This document shows, one piece after another, positions 1 through 15,000 of a stretch of 64,000 nt of DNA; the first letter of the stretch is position 1, and each line of letters starts with the position of its first letter. Both the position numbers and the translations under genes were made by a program. The stretch spans positions 682,001-746,000 of the forward strand of contig OU744736.1 in the NCBI GenBank assembly GCA_916613615.1, written 5' to 3'. Origin of the DNA: Steromphala cineraria. Lineage: Eukaryota > Mollusca > Gastropoda > Trochida > Trochidae. The notes below the pieces were generated by a model. That model was not told the origin of the DNA and ran no database searches. It worked only from the letters and a program-made list of their open reading frames with translations.

Positions 1-3000
1 ACAAGATAATGGATGCCCAAAGTAACTCGTCACTGATATTATTTGTAGAGAAAATCGTATATCTACCGTTTAGTGACGTGTTTGTCTCCGTTGACATGGT
101 TGAGGACGGTGTTGAGACAGTAGGGAGTCGTGTTGTTACATCTGACACTAACTGCTCGTCTAGAATCAACACCACATTCAGCTCCACTACACACCTCACA
201 CTCAACTGGAAGGGATATGACAAAGCATGTGAAATCCGCAGCTTATACTTAACATTACCTCAATTTTTAATTGTTTTTGATTCAAAATGACTTTGGCGAA
301 ATGACGTAGTTACGTCCTTTCGCCAAAGTCATTTCGAATAATAATTATTAGAGGTTATACCGTTTGAAATTATATATTTAGGGTTATCGTCAAGATCTGT
401 AAAATATTGCATAAAGATTATTGAACTTTTTTTCTGATATGCATAAAATCGGTCTTTTAAAACTGAGTCAACCATAGCTTCAGAAAAGTCTTAGCACCTG
501 CTGTGTGGTTTCTTGATTGCGATGGTTGAATGGTCGAAGGTAAAATGGTTGACGGTTGATTGGTTGGTTGGCCTGCAAATAAAGTAACATATTGCTTGGA
601 ATATCGATGTGTTTGAAGTTTTTAGTACCTGTATCATATCATTAAACAAGCTTATGACTTGTCATGGAAAAGCCCATGGTTGAAAGTAGGAAGAGGTTGA
701 AATCACTATAAACTTTTTTACGGATGGCGATTTGTCCACATATCAAACTAAATGACATAGGTCTAAGAGTTATTTTAGTTCTTGTCCTGGAAACTTAAGC
801 TTTTTCTATTAAAAAATTTCAAAGTAGGAAGACGATGTAAACTTCAATATGTAAACTTGGTAACATAACATCGTTGTAGCGTTGGATAAACATGGCAAGA
901 TCATTTATTTTACCAATAAACTCATATCTATTTTGCATAAATAAAGTGGGAATGACAACTGTTATAACCTGGTACTATTGTGATTCATCAATGGGTTTTT
1001 TGTTCGTTTCGCAATCTTAATACATCTAGATTGATAGTGACTTTAAAACGTATGACCTAACATACAATAACTGTTCAGCTTGATGTATTTAGATTGGAGA
1101 TGCTGCCACCTGTCCTTTGTCAAACGTTTATAGTTATTACATATAGTTGGAAATTGGTAAGTTTATAAACCTTTTTAACTTCATAAACTTATAAACTTTG
1201 AAGAAAACTAGAAAATTTGTGCCCATGGGACACAGATGCCCCAGCTAATAAAAAAGCCCTCAATGTTTTCAACCATAGAATTTAAAACAAAATAAGAGAT
1301 GCACATATTTAGCTTCATTTAAGTTCAAACATCCATTAAAATGTAGAAAATTCAAAATACCCAAAACATAATATGTCAGAAATTTGAAAACAAATCAAAA
1401 ATTGAAAAACAAAATATGAGATGCACATCCTTAGGATGCCTATAAGCCATGTGTGCAATTTAAATTAAATCCATTGAACGGTTTTTGAGGAGAAGTGGAT
1501 AAACAACACCCCCTATCACACTACTATGAGTTTTCACTTGCCCCAAAATTCACCTAAGTTCACCATGACAGAAATTTGAAAACAAAAATAAATTGAAAAA
1601 CAAAATATGAGATGCACACCCTTAGGATGCCTTAAAGCCATGTGTGCGATTTCAATTAAATCTGTTGAGGTTTTTGAGGAGAAGAGGATACACAATACCC
1701 TGTATAGAGTGGTTACGTGCGTACGTACGGACAACCGAGGGTAATCCAATATGCCCCTGCCATATATGGCGGGGGCATAAAAATGTTGGTAAGTTTTACT
1801 TCACCTGTTCTACAGTCCAAGTGTTGGTTACACAAATCAGTATCACAACAGCTGCCACAGATATCTGATGCACCGATAGGAGCATCACAAGGCTGGACAA
1901 ACACATTACATATTGAGAAATATCAATCTTATTAAGTGGAGAAATATATTCCTCAGCGTATAGAGATAGAAGCGTCTCAGATGTTTAAATCAATAAGTTA
2001 CTGTTAGTAGACTAGGTTTTTCAACTATCAAATAGTTTTCCACTGTTAAAATCCAAATATAATTCAATTAGAATTAAAAGTTTACTTTCACGTTTCATAA
2101 ACACAACATGTGAACAACAACAGACAAATATGTGTTTAACATACCAATTCTTCATGATGTATAAATCAATCAGTATGTAGACTAAGTTTTTCAACTATCA
2201 AATTATTTTCCACTGTTAAAAATAAATATGATTCAATTAGGATTAAAAGTTTACTTTAATTTCACGTTTCATAAACACAACATGTGAACAACAACAGACA
2301 AATATGTGTTTAACATACCAATTCTTCATCGCAACCCATCGAAACTGTTACAATTCCATTATCCTCAAAATATACAGTTGAACATTTCTGCGGAATAATG
2401 ACTCCTGTTGGTTAATTCATAAAAAAAATGGATACTATCATTCAATCATGATTGTTTTTTTCTTCTTCTTTTTTGCCCTGAACTATTATAACATCAAACC
2501 ATTCGGCCTTCGGCCTCGTTCTTTAACTATAATAGTTCAGGACAAAACTATACTTCATTGCAAAACACATGATGGTTAGGGATAGGCCTACTCTATTTCT
2601 TACATTAAAAACAGCTGACTGGTCAGTAACTGTTGAGGTAACGACGGGTTAGCACAATAGCCATGTTACAACTAGGTTAAACAACTGACTGTCGAATGTT
2701 CAGTCGTGATCATGATTTGTTTGCACATGTTACAATACTGTTTAAAAAACTGCCTTTAGTGTTTGTATTTTTATCTTTCTGATGTTGGGTAAGAAGCACT
2801 TTAGTAGTCATTACAAGTCATTATATCGCAACACAACTGACTTTTACCTGCTGAATAAATCCGATATTGGGTCAGCACATTCTCCCATATTGTAGCCTTG
2901 ACTTGCAATATAACCGACGATTCGTTTGCACATGTAACAATAATGTTTAAAAAACTGCCTGTAGTGTTGGTAGTTTTTTCATCTTTCTGATGTTGAGTAA

Positions 3001-6000
3001 GCACTTCTCACTATATTGAAACACAACTGACTTTTGCCTGCTGATTAAATCCGATATTGGGTCAGAACATTGTCCTATATTGTAGCCTTGACTTTCAATC
3101 CTACTGATGTTTGGATTGCACATATTCAACAATTACACTAAACCCCAAACTAAACTATCCACTCATTCAAATTTTCATTGAAAAATAACAAGACATGGTT
3201 TTCTTTCCTAACAATATTTTATCTAATACTGAATCATTTGCACATCATCTAACTACATTTGTTTTGCAATAACTCGTTTATCTTACAGCCAGGAAACGTT
3301 TTATTAACACTGGTGTGAAATGTTAATTTCCATTTTTTAGAAAAAGTTTCTGATCATATGTTAATGCATTTATGGAATATGGAGTCCATAGTCATCAATA
3401 CTTCGTATGTCCACCTTCAGCTGTTATGCAGGCAAACACTCGACGTCTCATTGATGTCGTGAGACGCCTGACGCTGGCGTTAGGAATGTTCCCCCATTCA
3501 ACTTGTAGGGCTTGTTCGAGCTGCCTCAGGATGACTTGAGGGTTTGCTCTATTCCTGATTCGCCTCCCTAGGCAGTCCCACATGTGTTCAATTGGAGAGA
3601 GATCAGGAGAACGTGACGGCCACGGCAAGACGTTGACGTTATTGTTGTCCAGGAATGTTGACACTGCTCTTGCTGAATGTGCAGGCGCGTTATCATGTTG
3701 AAACAAAGTTCCCGGGTGATTCTGAAGAAATGGCAACACAACAGGACGAAGAACTTAATCAATGTATCTTTGCGCAGTCATGTTACCCATAACGATCACC
3801 AATGGCGACTTGTTTTCTCCTCGGATACCGCCCCAAACCATCACACTTCCCACACCGTGTGCCTGGACCTCTGCAACACAATTTGGAGCGTTTCTTTCAC
3901 TCTGACGGCGATAAACGCGGGCTCTGCCATCATGCTTATATAAACAAAACCTACTTTCATCAGTGAACATAACATTTCGCCAAATTATGAAGCTGCCACC
4001 TTCGTACACGTCTTGTCCAGATTAATCAGTTATGTCGATGTTGACGGTCGACGGGCCCGAATCCCTGCTGCTCTTAACCTCCTTCTGACGGTTGATTGAC
4101 TAAGTACCCTCCCGAGAGCCGTAGACGCCGATTCTGCAACTGTCAGGAATCGATTTCGGAGATGGAGAGTTCTTAAGTATCGGTCTTCCCGACGTGACGT
4201 CACACGTGGTCTACCTGAACGCGATCTATCTAATGTTGTTTCCGTGTCCCTATAACGTTTCATCAAATTTTCGATGGTTTTTCGATGACAGCCGAATGTT
4301 CTTGCAATAAGAACATTTGAAGCACCCATGTCCTTCATACCCAAGGCCCTGCCGCGCTGTTCTGGGGTCAATCTAGGTATTTTAAAATTGGTATTATATG
4401 ACCTGGCTCAAATGTGAATTGATCGGTTGCTAACTCATTTTCAATAATGAATGTGCGAAACAATGATCAAAGAAAAACATGTTTTCTCAGTTTTCAACTG
4501 ATCAAATCACGTACCTAATCAATTTCTGAGATGAACAACTGAAATGTTACGTTTTGGCGACCTGTTTCCATAAAACTTAACATTTAGCTAAAGTAAATTA
4601 AGAATATATTTAAATTCTAAAAATGGATAGTTTCTTTTTGGGTTTAGTGTATGTTAAACAACTGCCTGTAGTGGGGTTTTTCCATCTCTCTGTCAGGTTA
4701 GCAATTGTCAATATATTGTAACACAACTGACCTTTGGCTGAAGAATAAATCCGATATTAGGTCAGCGCATTCCCCCATATTGTAGCCTTGACTTTCAATC
4801 TTACCGATGATTGGTCAGCACATGACAATAAATTGTAACACAACTGACTTTTGCCTGCTTAATAAATCCTATATTTGGTCAGCACATTCTCCCATATTCT
4901 AGCCTTGACTTTCAATCTTACTGATGATTGGTTAGCACATGTTCAATTATTGTATCACAACTGACCGTCGCACGTTAAATCTTACTGTAAAAGGTAAGCA
5001 CATGTTACAATAACGTAATGAATGCCGCTTGTAAATCTTACCGATGTTGGGCTAGCACATGTTACTTTACTGTAACATTGAAAGTTGCCTGTTGAATCTA
5101 CTCGTGTGTCTGCACAGTGGTAGCATTGCTTTGAAGTGGAACTGGAGTTAGCTGCAGGAACAAAAAGTAGCAAACAGCTTCTATATTTTCTAGTTATAAT
5201 AGCTTGTTATAAGCTGATGATGAGTTAACATGCTTTGGAAACCGCAAATATGAAAGTATTGTAGATATTATATTGGCTAATTAGATCAAGACATGTATAT
5301 ATAGAGAAGGGTGGAGAGCTCTCTTCGTCAGATATAAATCGAGCGGACAGTAGTATAAGTTAGAGATACCCACACTTCCCTCGATGCATTACTCAATACA
5401 CCTCCTGTTTGAATCGTGTTTAGGAGGTCAGAGATACACTTCGGGAATTGTGGTTCTATATATTACATTTATTTGATAGCATTGATACTGAAATCTATAT
5501 AAGTAAACAAATAAGCATTTGGTGAAAAAGAAATTAAAATTCTTATGCCACCTTTTTGCTAAACAAAATAAGTGTGAATACTTAAAAATTCCCGAGTACA
5601 ACTTCTACTACAAAAAGTTAACAGAAGAGCAACCATGTCCTATTTAACCTTGCAATGTTTAGTTGTATGTTTCTAAAGCGAGCTTCGTAGTGGAATCTCA
5701 TTTCATAGGTCTCAATGGAGAATCTTAATTCATTGGGCTCAATGGGGAATCTCAATTCATAGGTCTCAATGGAGAATCTTAATTCATTGGGCTCAATGGG
5801 GAATCTCAATTCATAGGTCTCAAAAATTTGGAGTCTCAATGGGGAATCCCAATTCATAGGTTTAAATTTTTATCTCAATTCAAAGCTCTCAAAGTGGATC
5901 TCAATTCATAGCTCTCAAAGAGAAATCTCAATTCATAGGTAACAAAATGGAATATCCATGGAATAACATTGAAAAAAATACTAACATGTATTGAAATTAG

Positions 6001-9000
6001 TACATTTTTTACTGAACGTGCAAAATACGTTTATATTTTTATCTGCATGAGAAAGTGTGTTCAAATATCTTGTTTCAAATATACATTTTAAGGTAGGCAA
6101 AAACAAGAAATGAATGACTGACCAATTTGTACAACCAAAGAACATACCTACATTTTGGTGGAATCGATGATGGAGTTGTTTGAGGCGATGTCATTGTAAC
6201 AGCTGAAATATGCACAGAAGTTAATTTATGGCATTTGATTTCAAAAACGGATAGCCGATTTGGCATAGAAAAAAATGTCATGTTTTCAATCTTGAGTTAA
6301 ATACATGTATTACAGATTACAGAAATCTCCAAAACATCATTCAGCGCAAACAATGTAAAAGTTCTGAAATTATTTGCACTAGAAGGAAGATGTTGGTTTT
6401 ACCACTATGACCATAATGATCCCACGAAAGTAAAATTGTAATGATACCTGGTGACAATAATCATGATGTTAGCCTTCAGGTGCAAAACCTGTTACGAGGG
6501 GTAGGGCCAGTCTTAGAAGAGTGGGAAGAGGATGGGGAGGGGGTGTCTGGAAAGTAGGGCGTATCCTGTCTCAGGGAACTCAACTAATCTGTACCCTCGG
6601 CTCAGAAGCTAGATTCGCTAGCGCGGCCCGACTTGGGAGATAGCCAATTAAATCATTTTCTCGTTGAAATTTTATCGAGAAGGTGGCGAGAAAATTATTT
6701 GATTGGCTACATCCCAAGTCGGGCCGCGCGATCGAATCTAGCTTCTGAGCCCGGGGTACAGATTAGTGGAGTTAGCGTAACGTTCGTACCCTGAAACAGG
6801 ATGGGTAGGGCGGAAAGGGGAAAGAAAAAACGAATAAGAGTAAGAAGAAGAAAAGAAATGGGTAACATACGTACGGTATCGACAGTCGACTTCTCTGTTA
6901 CAGAAGTCCCAGTTACAGCAGATATTACACACATCATGGTCTGTACCCACAGTACTCGTGCATGGCTGTTGAGACAAAAGTGAATTGAAAGGTTTCTCCG
7001 GAGTGTAGCCTGACAGCATAAGGCATACGCATTTATTCAAAGCAAGATAACTGTGTTTCCATTTCCTCCCCATAGAAATAGATCAGGTCGCAGTTTGCTG
7101 GTCCAACCTTGATGCGAATGATTGGATGCAATCAAAGTGGTGAATCCAGACGTAATTCAAAAGTCATTTTTGTGCTACTGAGTCATAAAAGTGTCATGGC
7201 AATTATCGGTATGAGGACTTTTATCGTCCAAAGAGTCCTGATATCTTATGCACAGACATTTTAGACAACCTCTTTTATAAAAGACAATTGAAGCATGTCA
7301 AAGGTAAGTCTATCAACAAGTGCATAGTCGTTTGTTCGGGGGTTCGAATCTCGGAGAGGACCTATAATTGTTTTTTTTTTCAAACTTTTGCACTCAAATA
7401 TCGTTCTCATATGTTGAGAAAAACCTACATTTTAAATTTGAACGAAATCGGTCAAGAAATAAAGATTATAGTGTAATTATCTATCTGTTATATATATGAA
7501 CAAAATAATTAAAGGGTCCACTCCGAGATTCGAATCCTTGTGGTGTTGACACCTCGTTAGTGTTTATTACTAACTCACAAAAAATGCAGAAATAAGAGAG
7601 ACAACCCTTTGCAAACTCTAACGTCGCTGAATTACAGACGTTGCTCAAAGGACATCAGTTTGGCTAGTGAATCAACAAAAGGCTTTGTGACGTTTGCGAC
7701 CGCTGGGGGAACTGCCAGAAATCAGAGAACCCGTCTTGTCCGAACAGAGGCTAGGTTAGCATTTTAAGCCTTGGTCTACCTGTGGGGAGAGATTGCTAAT
7801 TAACCTGATTAAAAGGGAGGCGTTTGTTGAAAGGTTAACCTGTTGGAACCAATAAACGAAAACTCGTGTTTCATGATGAATGCGTCATTTGGAGGTCTAT
7901 GAATGATATTTATAATTTCAGAATTGTCATTTATCCCTTATTATTTTTACCCAGTATACATACATTTTTATGGATTAGAATAAACAGCGTAGAATCGAAA
8001 ATCGAATATGATAATATATAATCATGAACATAATATATATTATAATCTCTGTCTTCTTACTTAGTCAAAATGAATGATGGGTGATATTTGCGGTTCCAAC
8101 AATTTTCAAAATTATGTTCCCACTTTGGTCGTATTTCATGTGGCCATGATATGATGGTTTGTGATGTATGAAAACAAATTGACAGAAGAACATTATAGTT
8201 AAGAGTACATTGCCTACAAAAAGAAATAAAATGACAAAACATTCAATAAACCCCTTGCCATTCAAGCAAACAAATTGAATGTTTTTACCAACTGATGTCA
8301 CAGAAGAAAACAACATCACATAAAATAAAGAATGTTCTAACAAAGACGTCTTTGGTTCTAACCACCTACTAGGTTTTCTTCGCAGTCCATATCCACTGTA
8401 AGTATACCACTGTCGTTGCGTAGAACCTGGGAACATTGCTGGAATAAAAGTAATAACGCCATAAGACTGGTCGCAATTGTTAACTCATCTGACTTACATG
8501 CCTTTTATCATCATAGGATTATGGTTAATAACGACAACAATTTATAAAAGAAGATGATGACTGTAATTTTTCAATTCTTTATTCTCATAAAAACACCTTG
8601 GTGGTACAAGAGCATATTCACAAAATGTAATACATATAAATAAAAAAATATATGATTCAAGATGAAAGATAGACTCACAAAGTTAAAAATGCACTTATTC
8701 CTTTCTCACAAGAGATGAAAGACGTTTGAGAAATTTTGATAAATTGACTAAGTCTTGAGGTTTATTTGTCGATATGATTTTTCTGAAGTTTAATATATTT
8801 GGATATTTCGTAAGAGACTTAGGTAAATATTGATTCCTTAAATTGTTTAGCGCTTTACAATGAAAAATGTAATGATATTCATCTGCGATGGTTATGGAGT
8901 TACATAGTTTACACGTTCTTTCATCTCTTGGGATATTATACCAGCGGCCCGTTTCGTAAGGTAAATTGTGGTTACTTGTCCGAAATCTCAATATTGGTAG

Positions 9001-12000
9001 TGAAACATATTTTGGTAGGAGGAGATACATTGTATACATCAAAGTTGGGAAATATCTTGAATTCTTGATAATATGTTCCCCTTGGGGCTAGAGCAAATAT
9101 TACTGTGCCAGTTTTGGATAAATTGATTTTTGAGGGTAAGTTCAACTTTCGAAACGAGCCATTGGGTTGTACAAATGGACGGATGTTCAAATATATAAGA
9201 AAGTCCAGTATTGTTAAGGACATATTGTACGTGCGAAAGCCATGGGTTGACATTTGAAGTTCTTTTGCGTGACAAATATGTATAAATTAAGTTTGTTAAC
9301 TTAAAAGGACCATGTTGGTAGGTCAACATATGCCAAAATTTTATCAGCCGTGTATTTAATATAATTTTAATGGGGTATCTACCTAATTCTCCGTACAACA
9401 TAAAACGAGGGGTTGAATTTCTTAAGCCAGTAATTAGTCTAAACAAATTCAAAAGTATTTTTTCAATAATTTCAATATTTTCAAAGCACCAGATTTCTGC
9501 ACCATATGCTAATATTGGTGTAACCATTGAGTCAAATGCTAAGAATAGGCAGTCCAAAGGTAAGTTTAACTTTCTCGATTTTATCAATAAATTATACATT
9601 GCTTTCGAGGCACTATTGCAAACATTTTTAATAATTGATACGAATTTTTTATTTCTATGGAGGGTTATGCCAAGATAAGAATAATCATCAACTACGTCAA
9701 GTTTACGGCCATCTAAAAAGAATTTTAGTTTTGTACTTTTTGCCGGTCCTCCGCCAAATATTAAATTTTTTGTTCTATTTATATTCACATTTAACTTCCA
9801 AGAATTACAATATTCCTTGAATGAATCTAAAGCAAACCTTTTGGTGACTCATCAAACAATACTGCATCATCTGCATATAATAAAACTAACAACTTAATAT
9901 ATATTATAAAGCTTTCCTCTTATAACTTATCCGATATAACTAAGAGTTACCCAGTTACAGTCTGAGGTCAGCAAATGGGATTCAATATCATTTATGAAAA
10001 TAGAAAATAGCAAAGGCGACAGGTTCTCTCCCTGTCTTACACCCTTATTGCACAGAAAGTAGTCTGATACATCATTATTGCATTATACAAGTGATTTTAT
10101 ATTGCTATACATTGATTTAACAAGAGTCATGAATTTACCCTCAATGCCAATCTTTTGCATTTTTGTCCATAAACCTATCCGCCAAACAGTATCAAAAGCT
10201 TTGGTAAAATCTATAAACGCGCAGTAAAGTTTTTGTTTCTTACCTTTCAGTATTTGCATTAAATTATGAATTATGAATATATTGTCAATAGTTGAGAATG
10301 AGAATGTAAGTATTTCGTTTTTTAAAACCATTTCGATTCTTTTATCTTATTAATTGTATTGATATGCCTGATTTTACATTACATGTATAATGTATTTGAT
10401 TATTCTCTGGTCATGGGTCATTTCAATATCGAAATCCTATCATCACTCTTAGGACCTTTTGACACTCTTTCGAACACCTCTGTCTTGTGATGACGCCTGA
10501 CATAGTTAAACGCCAATTAGTTTTAAGTATGAAGGTGACATATTTGTTAGATCGATGTCGAATGAAAGATAAAGCATTTGGAAACACGCTATAGGCGATA
10601 TTATGATGGCCGAAAGGGGCCATTTTAATTTCGCGTTAAAGATCAACACGAAATCGCGAAATCTCGAAAACTAAACCTCGAAATTGCGAAATGGCGAAAC
10701 GAACACAAAGCGAAATTGCGAAACATGTAAACGAATTCGCGAAACATGTAAACGAAATTGCGAAACATGTAAACGAAATCGCGAAATTGCGAAAGGTGCG
10801 AGAAGCGAAAGAGCGAAATCGCGAAACATGGTAGAAACGAAAAAACGAAATCGCGAAACGTGAACGAAGCGAAAGTGCGAAATTGCGAAAGTGCGAAAGT
10901 GCGAATTTGCAAAAGTGCGGAAGTGCGAAAATGCGAAAGTGCGAAAGTGCGAAAATGCGAAAATGCGAAAGTGCGAAAGTGCGAAATTGCGAAAGTGCGA
11001 AAGTGCGAAAGTGCGAAAGTGCGAAAGTGCGAAACCAGGTAAGTGTTTATTGCGCATGTCTATAATGTCTAGAAGTTTGAAAAACTACAAGTCTGTGTGC
11101 TTTTTGCTACATCTTTTTTCGGGACGTCTAGTGCTGTTGTCACGTAGCGCATGTGCAAGTCAGTTACACCATTTTAAAGACAGTTTTAAGACCTTTATAT
11201 CGATGCTTTCAAATATAATATAGCATGTCTGTGTAAAAAGTTATGACGCCCGCAAAAAGGGTGGTTAAATCGGCGTAAAGTTTGAAAAACTACAAGTCCA
11301 TGTGCTATTTGCGACATCTTTCGCGATTTCGTTTACATGTTTCGCAATTTCGCTTTGTGTTCGTTTCGCCATTTCGCAATTTCGAGGTTTAGTTTTCGCG
11401 GTTTCGCGATTTCGTGTTGATCTTTAACGCGAAATTAAAATGGCCCCTCTCGGCCATCATACGATGTGCAACCGATGTCACCAAAAGAATACGTCGTTGA
11501 AATGTTTATATTTCGGCATCAAAATGCCGATTTGAAAGCCTTGTTATATATAGTATATGAGCACTGCCAATGCATCAAGTGCTTGTGTGATAGCCCCACC
11601 GTTTACATGCTTAATTGCCTTACTATTACAAAGTTTCTTTTAATAAGATATCATGACTCAAGTCAAAGTCAAAGTCAAAGATGTTTATTGTATGAAAGGC
11701 CTCTGGCCCATATACAAAAGAGTTACAGTATGGTACATGAAAGTTAACTAATACATAGTTCTACTACAATACCTAAGGTTTTACTAATTGCTTTATGAGA
11801 AGATCTCTCTTTTCTAATGCATGTTTTATATATAATGCTAATTGAACAATAATAGCTTCGTTATTTGTTTGCAATAAAGAAATATAAGCATCCTTTGGTT
11901 GTTTATCTAAAAAGTGGAGTGGTATATATTTCTGTCTTAATTCAAAATAACAAGGGCATGAAAATGTAAAATGCATTTCATTTTCTACTCCTTGGTTGCA

Positions 12001-15000
12001 TAAAGGACAAAATCTTTTTTCTTTATCGATAGCTGTTTTCCTCCCCTCATTGATCATTAAACATAGCAAACCCAAGCGATATTTTACAAATATTTTTCTT
12101 AAATGATATGAAGTTATTATTGATAAGTATTTTTAAGGAAGGTTTTGAAGGTCCTGTAATATTCATATCGTGAACTTGAATCTAAAGTGGAATGCCAATC
12201 TTGACTGAACATATTTATTGCTCGAAGTCGAAACTCATTAATAAATCTGTTAACGTCCCCGATTGTCTCGCACAACCATATGAAACCAAAACCATGAGAA
12301 AATAATAAATTCCTAATATCGCTTGCCCAAGTATGTTTTCCCAAATTATCAAGACATAAAAGCATGTAATAAGCTAATCTAGGTAGACGTTTTTCGTGCA
12401 TAGTTAAAATCTTGAACCAAAACCTTAAACATCGTATTTGAGAATTAATGTACAATGGAAACCTGCCACATTCGCCATACACCATGTAATTAGGTGTCTG
12501 TGAGCTTAGACCAAGGAACTTTTTGCAGGCTAACAGATGCACTCTCTCTATACAAACGAAACGCTGAAAACCCCATATTTCAGAGCCATATAATAAAATG
12601 GGTTGTATCTGAGAGTTGAATATCTTAAAGAATATATTTGGAGACATGGTTCCAACTTTGCTTAAAACTGATACAACTTGTACTAAAGCTTTTTTACCGC
12701 GTAAAGCTAAATTCTGTGCGCAATTGTTTATATTCAGTCTGTGTGAAAACAAAAATCCTAAATAAGAATAATGATTGGAAATATTTATCAAATTGCCATC
12801 ATAAAACTAACGCTCTCTTGCCGCTACAGGGCCACCCTTTCTAAATATTACTATTTCTGTTTTACTTAAGTTAACTGACAATTTCCATTCTTTAGTGTAC
12901 TTCTCTAAGATATTTAGTTGATTTTGTAAACCGACTACAGTGTCTGAGACCAAAATGACGTCGTCAGCAAAAATAAGCATGAGGATTTCTACAAAACTTG
13001 GATACATTTGGATACCATGTTTTCCACCTGTACTGATATCATGATATAATTCATTAATGAAAAATGAAAATAGAATTGGACTTCAGCAGCAACCTTGTCT
13101 TAAGCCTAAAGGACAATCAAAGAGATTTGTTACTCCATCTGTACAACGCACACAAGCTCGAATATTAAAGATAGATCACATATGTCAAATTTTGAAATCG
13201 ATGTTATTACATCGGGAGCCACTAACTGTTACTGAAAATAACAACAAGGTCAATCAGTACATTAAAGCGAAAATACGGCCATTCAAAGTCGGGATTTTGA
13301 TCGAAAACCGGACAATGTGACTCAAGTGGCGCGCGCAAATTCGTCAAACGTAATTTTGAAACCTTGTCATAAGCAGACAGGAAGATATATTCGATTCGAT
13401 AGTGTTTATTAGGTATTGTTACTAATAGGTAGATGAATTGGATGCATAATTTCGAATATTAAACGTATTTGAGATGTTTTCTTGATTTTTCCATAAAATT
13501 AGGCATTTTAGAGATATTATGCATAAATGGCTATATTTGCAAGTCCAGTGATGAGATATGAACTTCAATCAGCATATTAGATATTTTGTAGCTTATCAAA
13601 ACCAAATAAATCTTTAAGAAAGATACTCTGTGTCACTTTAAAATACATAGATTTCAGAATGTTGAACATTTTCCCTTGTAAACCTGCCTTAAGTAAACAT
13701 TGCCATAATTTAAAATGATTAACAGAGTCAAAATTTTTTTTTAAATCTACAAAAGCTATGTACAATTTATGCTTCCGTTTTAACAGTGCTTTCTGGATCA
13801 TTGCATACAGAGTAAATATGTGATCTGCTGTAGAATATCCCTTTCTAAATCCGGCCTGAGATTCCGGAATTTTTTCATGCATATTCGCCCAGTTTGATAA
13901 TCTCTTATTTAAAATCGAGTTAAATACTTTTCCCAATATACTCATTAATGATATGCCGCGGTAGTTATCTGGATCGTTTCTATTACCTTTTTTATGAAGT
14001 GGGACTATTGTAGAACTAGACCAACTACGTGGGAAAATTCCATTTTCAAACAGCCTATTGAAACATTTATTTAAAAACGGCATAATTTCAGATTTTGAAC
14101 ACTTTATCATTTCGATTATGATATCATCAGGTCCGGCAGCTTTTCTGTTTCTTAAGTGACTTATAGAATCTAATATTTCCTGTTCAGAAATTGGACTGTC
14201 CAGGATAATTTGATCTATTTCTGTCAAATCATTATTGGTTGGATCTACATCCTTATATGTATCATCGAAAGTCAGATCTAATATGTCGTCGTTTGAGTGC
14301 ACATCTTTAAAATGCTTTAACCACTCAGATTTCGTTATGTTGTTCCTCGCCGGGTTTCTGTTTTGTAAATAACGAACTTTTTTCCAAAAGGCATTAGGGT
14401 TGTTAATATATCGTTGTAGCTGGTCTTGATTACGCATCTTCAAATCAAATTTGAATTTTCGACAATAAGCTTTGTACTTATTTCTACTTTCGCAGTATAT
14501 CCGTCTATCGTAGTTGCTACGAGTCACTCTGAACCTTCGAAAATTTTTACGAGCGTTTCGTTTCGCGGTACTACAATCTTTGTTAAGAGCATTTCTAATT
14601 GGTTTAGGATTTACAAACTTAAGCATACACTCGGCTGAAGAAGACAAAATGTCTACTAAGTCATCAATAGCTCCGTTTACATCCGTATCTATTATCTCCA
14701 AAATATGTTTTCCAAACAAGTGTAATTTTGCTTTAACATTTGTTAAGAACGTGTTAGAAGAATTATCATTCCAAACAAACCGCTTCGTATTTGTAGGCGC
14801 GATATCACAAATCATTTTATGGTTAGAGAGCGGAAATTTGCAAGTCAATTTGACGATAAAAGTCCGGATACCGATAATGACCCTTCACTTTTATGAATGG
14901 TTGCCCCGAAAAACGAGGTCCAAATGATGTGTAAGACGTTCATAAAGGGAGATGGCTTACCTTTGTCTGAACACAAATCAGATTTACAGTAGCTCATTAT

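Larger units (their letters stand above)
11656..14848 (-). mobile_element. 5'-truncated non-LTR retrotransposon (LINE 2), 3.2 kb
   Basis: The 3' end on the minus strand is a CTTTGA-type short repeat (11,660-11,682). The 5' end falls abruptly inside coding sequence. Flanking sequences on both sides rejoin into a copy of the 15.74-15.97 kb block, defining the insertion site. No endonuclease domain is present. Confidence 0.85.

Noticed and set aside
9..290. Plus-strand 93-codon frame at the left edge
   Set aside because: It is antisense to the Ser/Thr linker exon D1 and has no supporting features.
7341..7537. tRNA genes
   Set aside because: GGTTCGAATC resembles a B box, but there is no acceptor stem or A box at the right distance, and the motif is the end of an inverted repeat.
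10643..11223. Repetitive open frames on both strands
   Set aside because: Translations of a GCGAAAGT microsatellite inside a foldback element.
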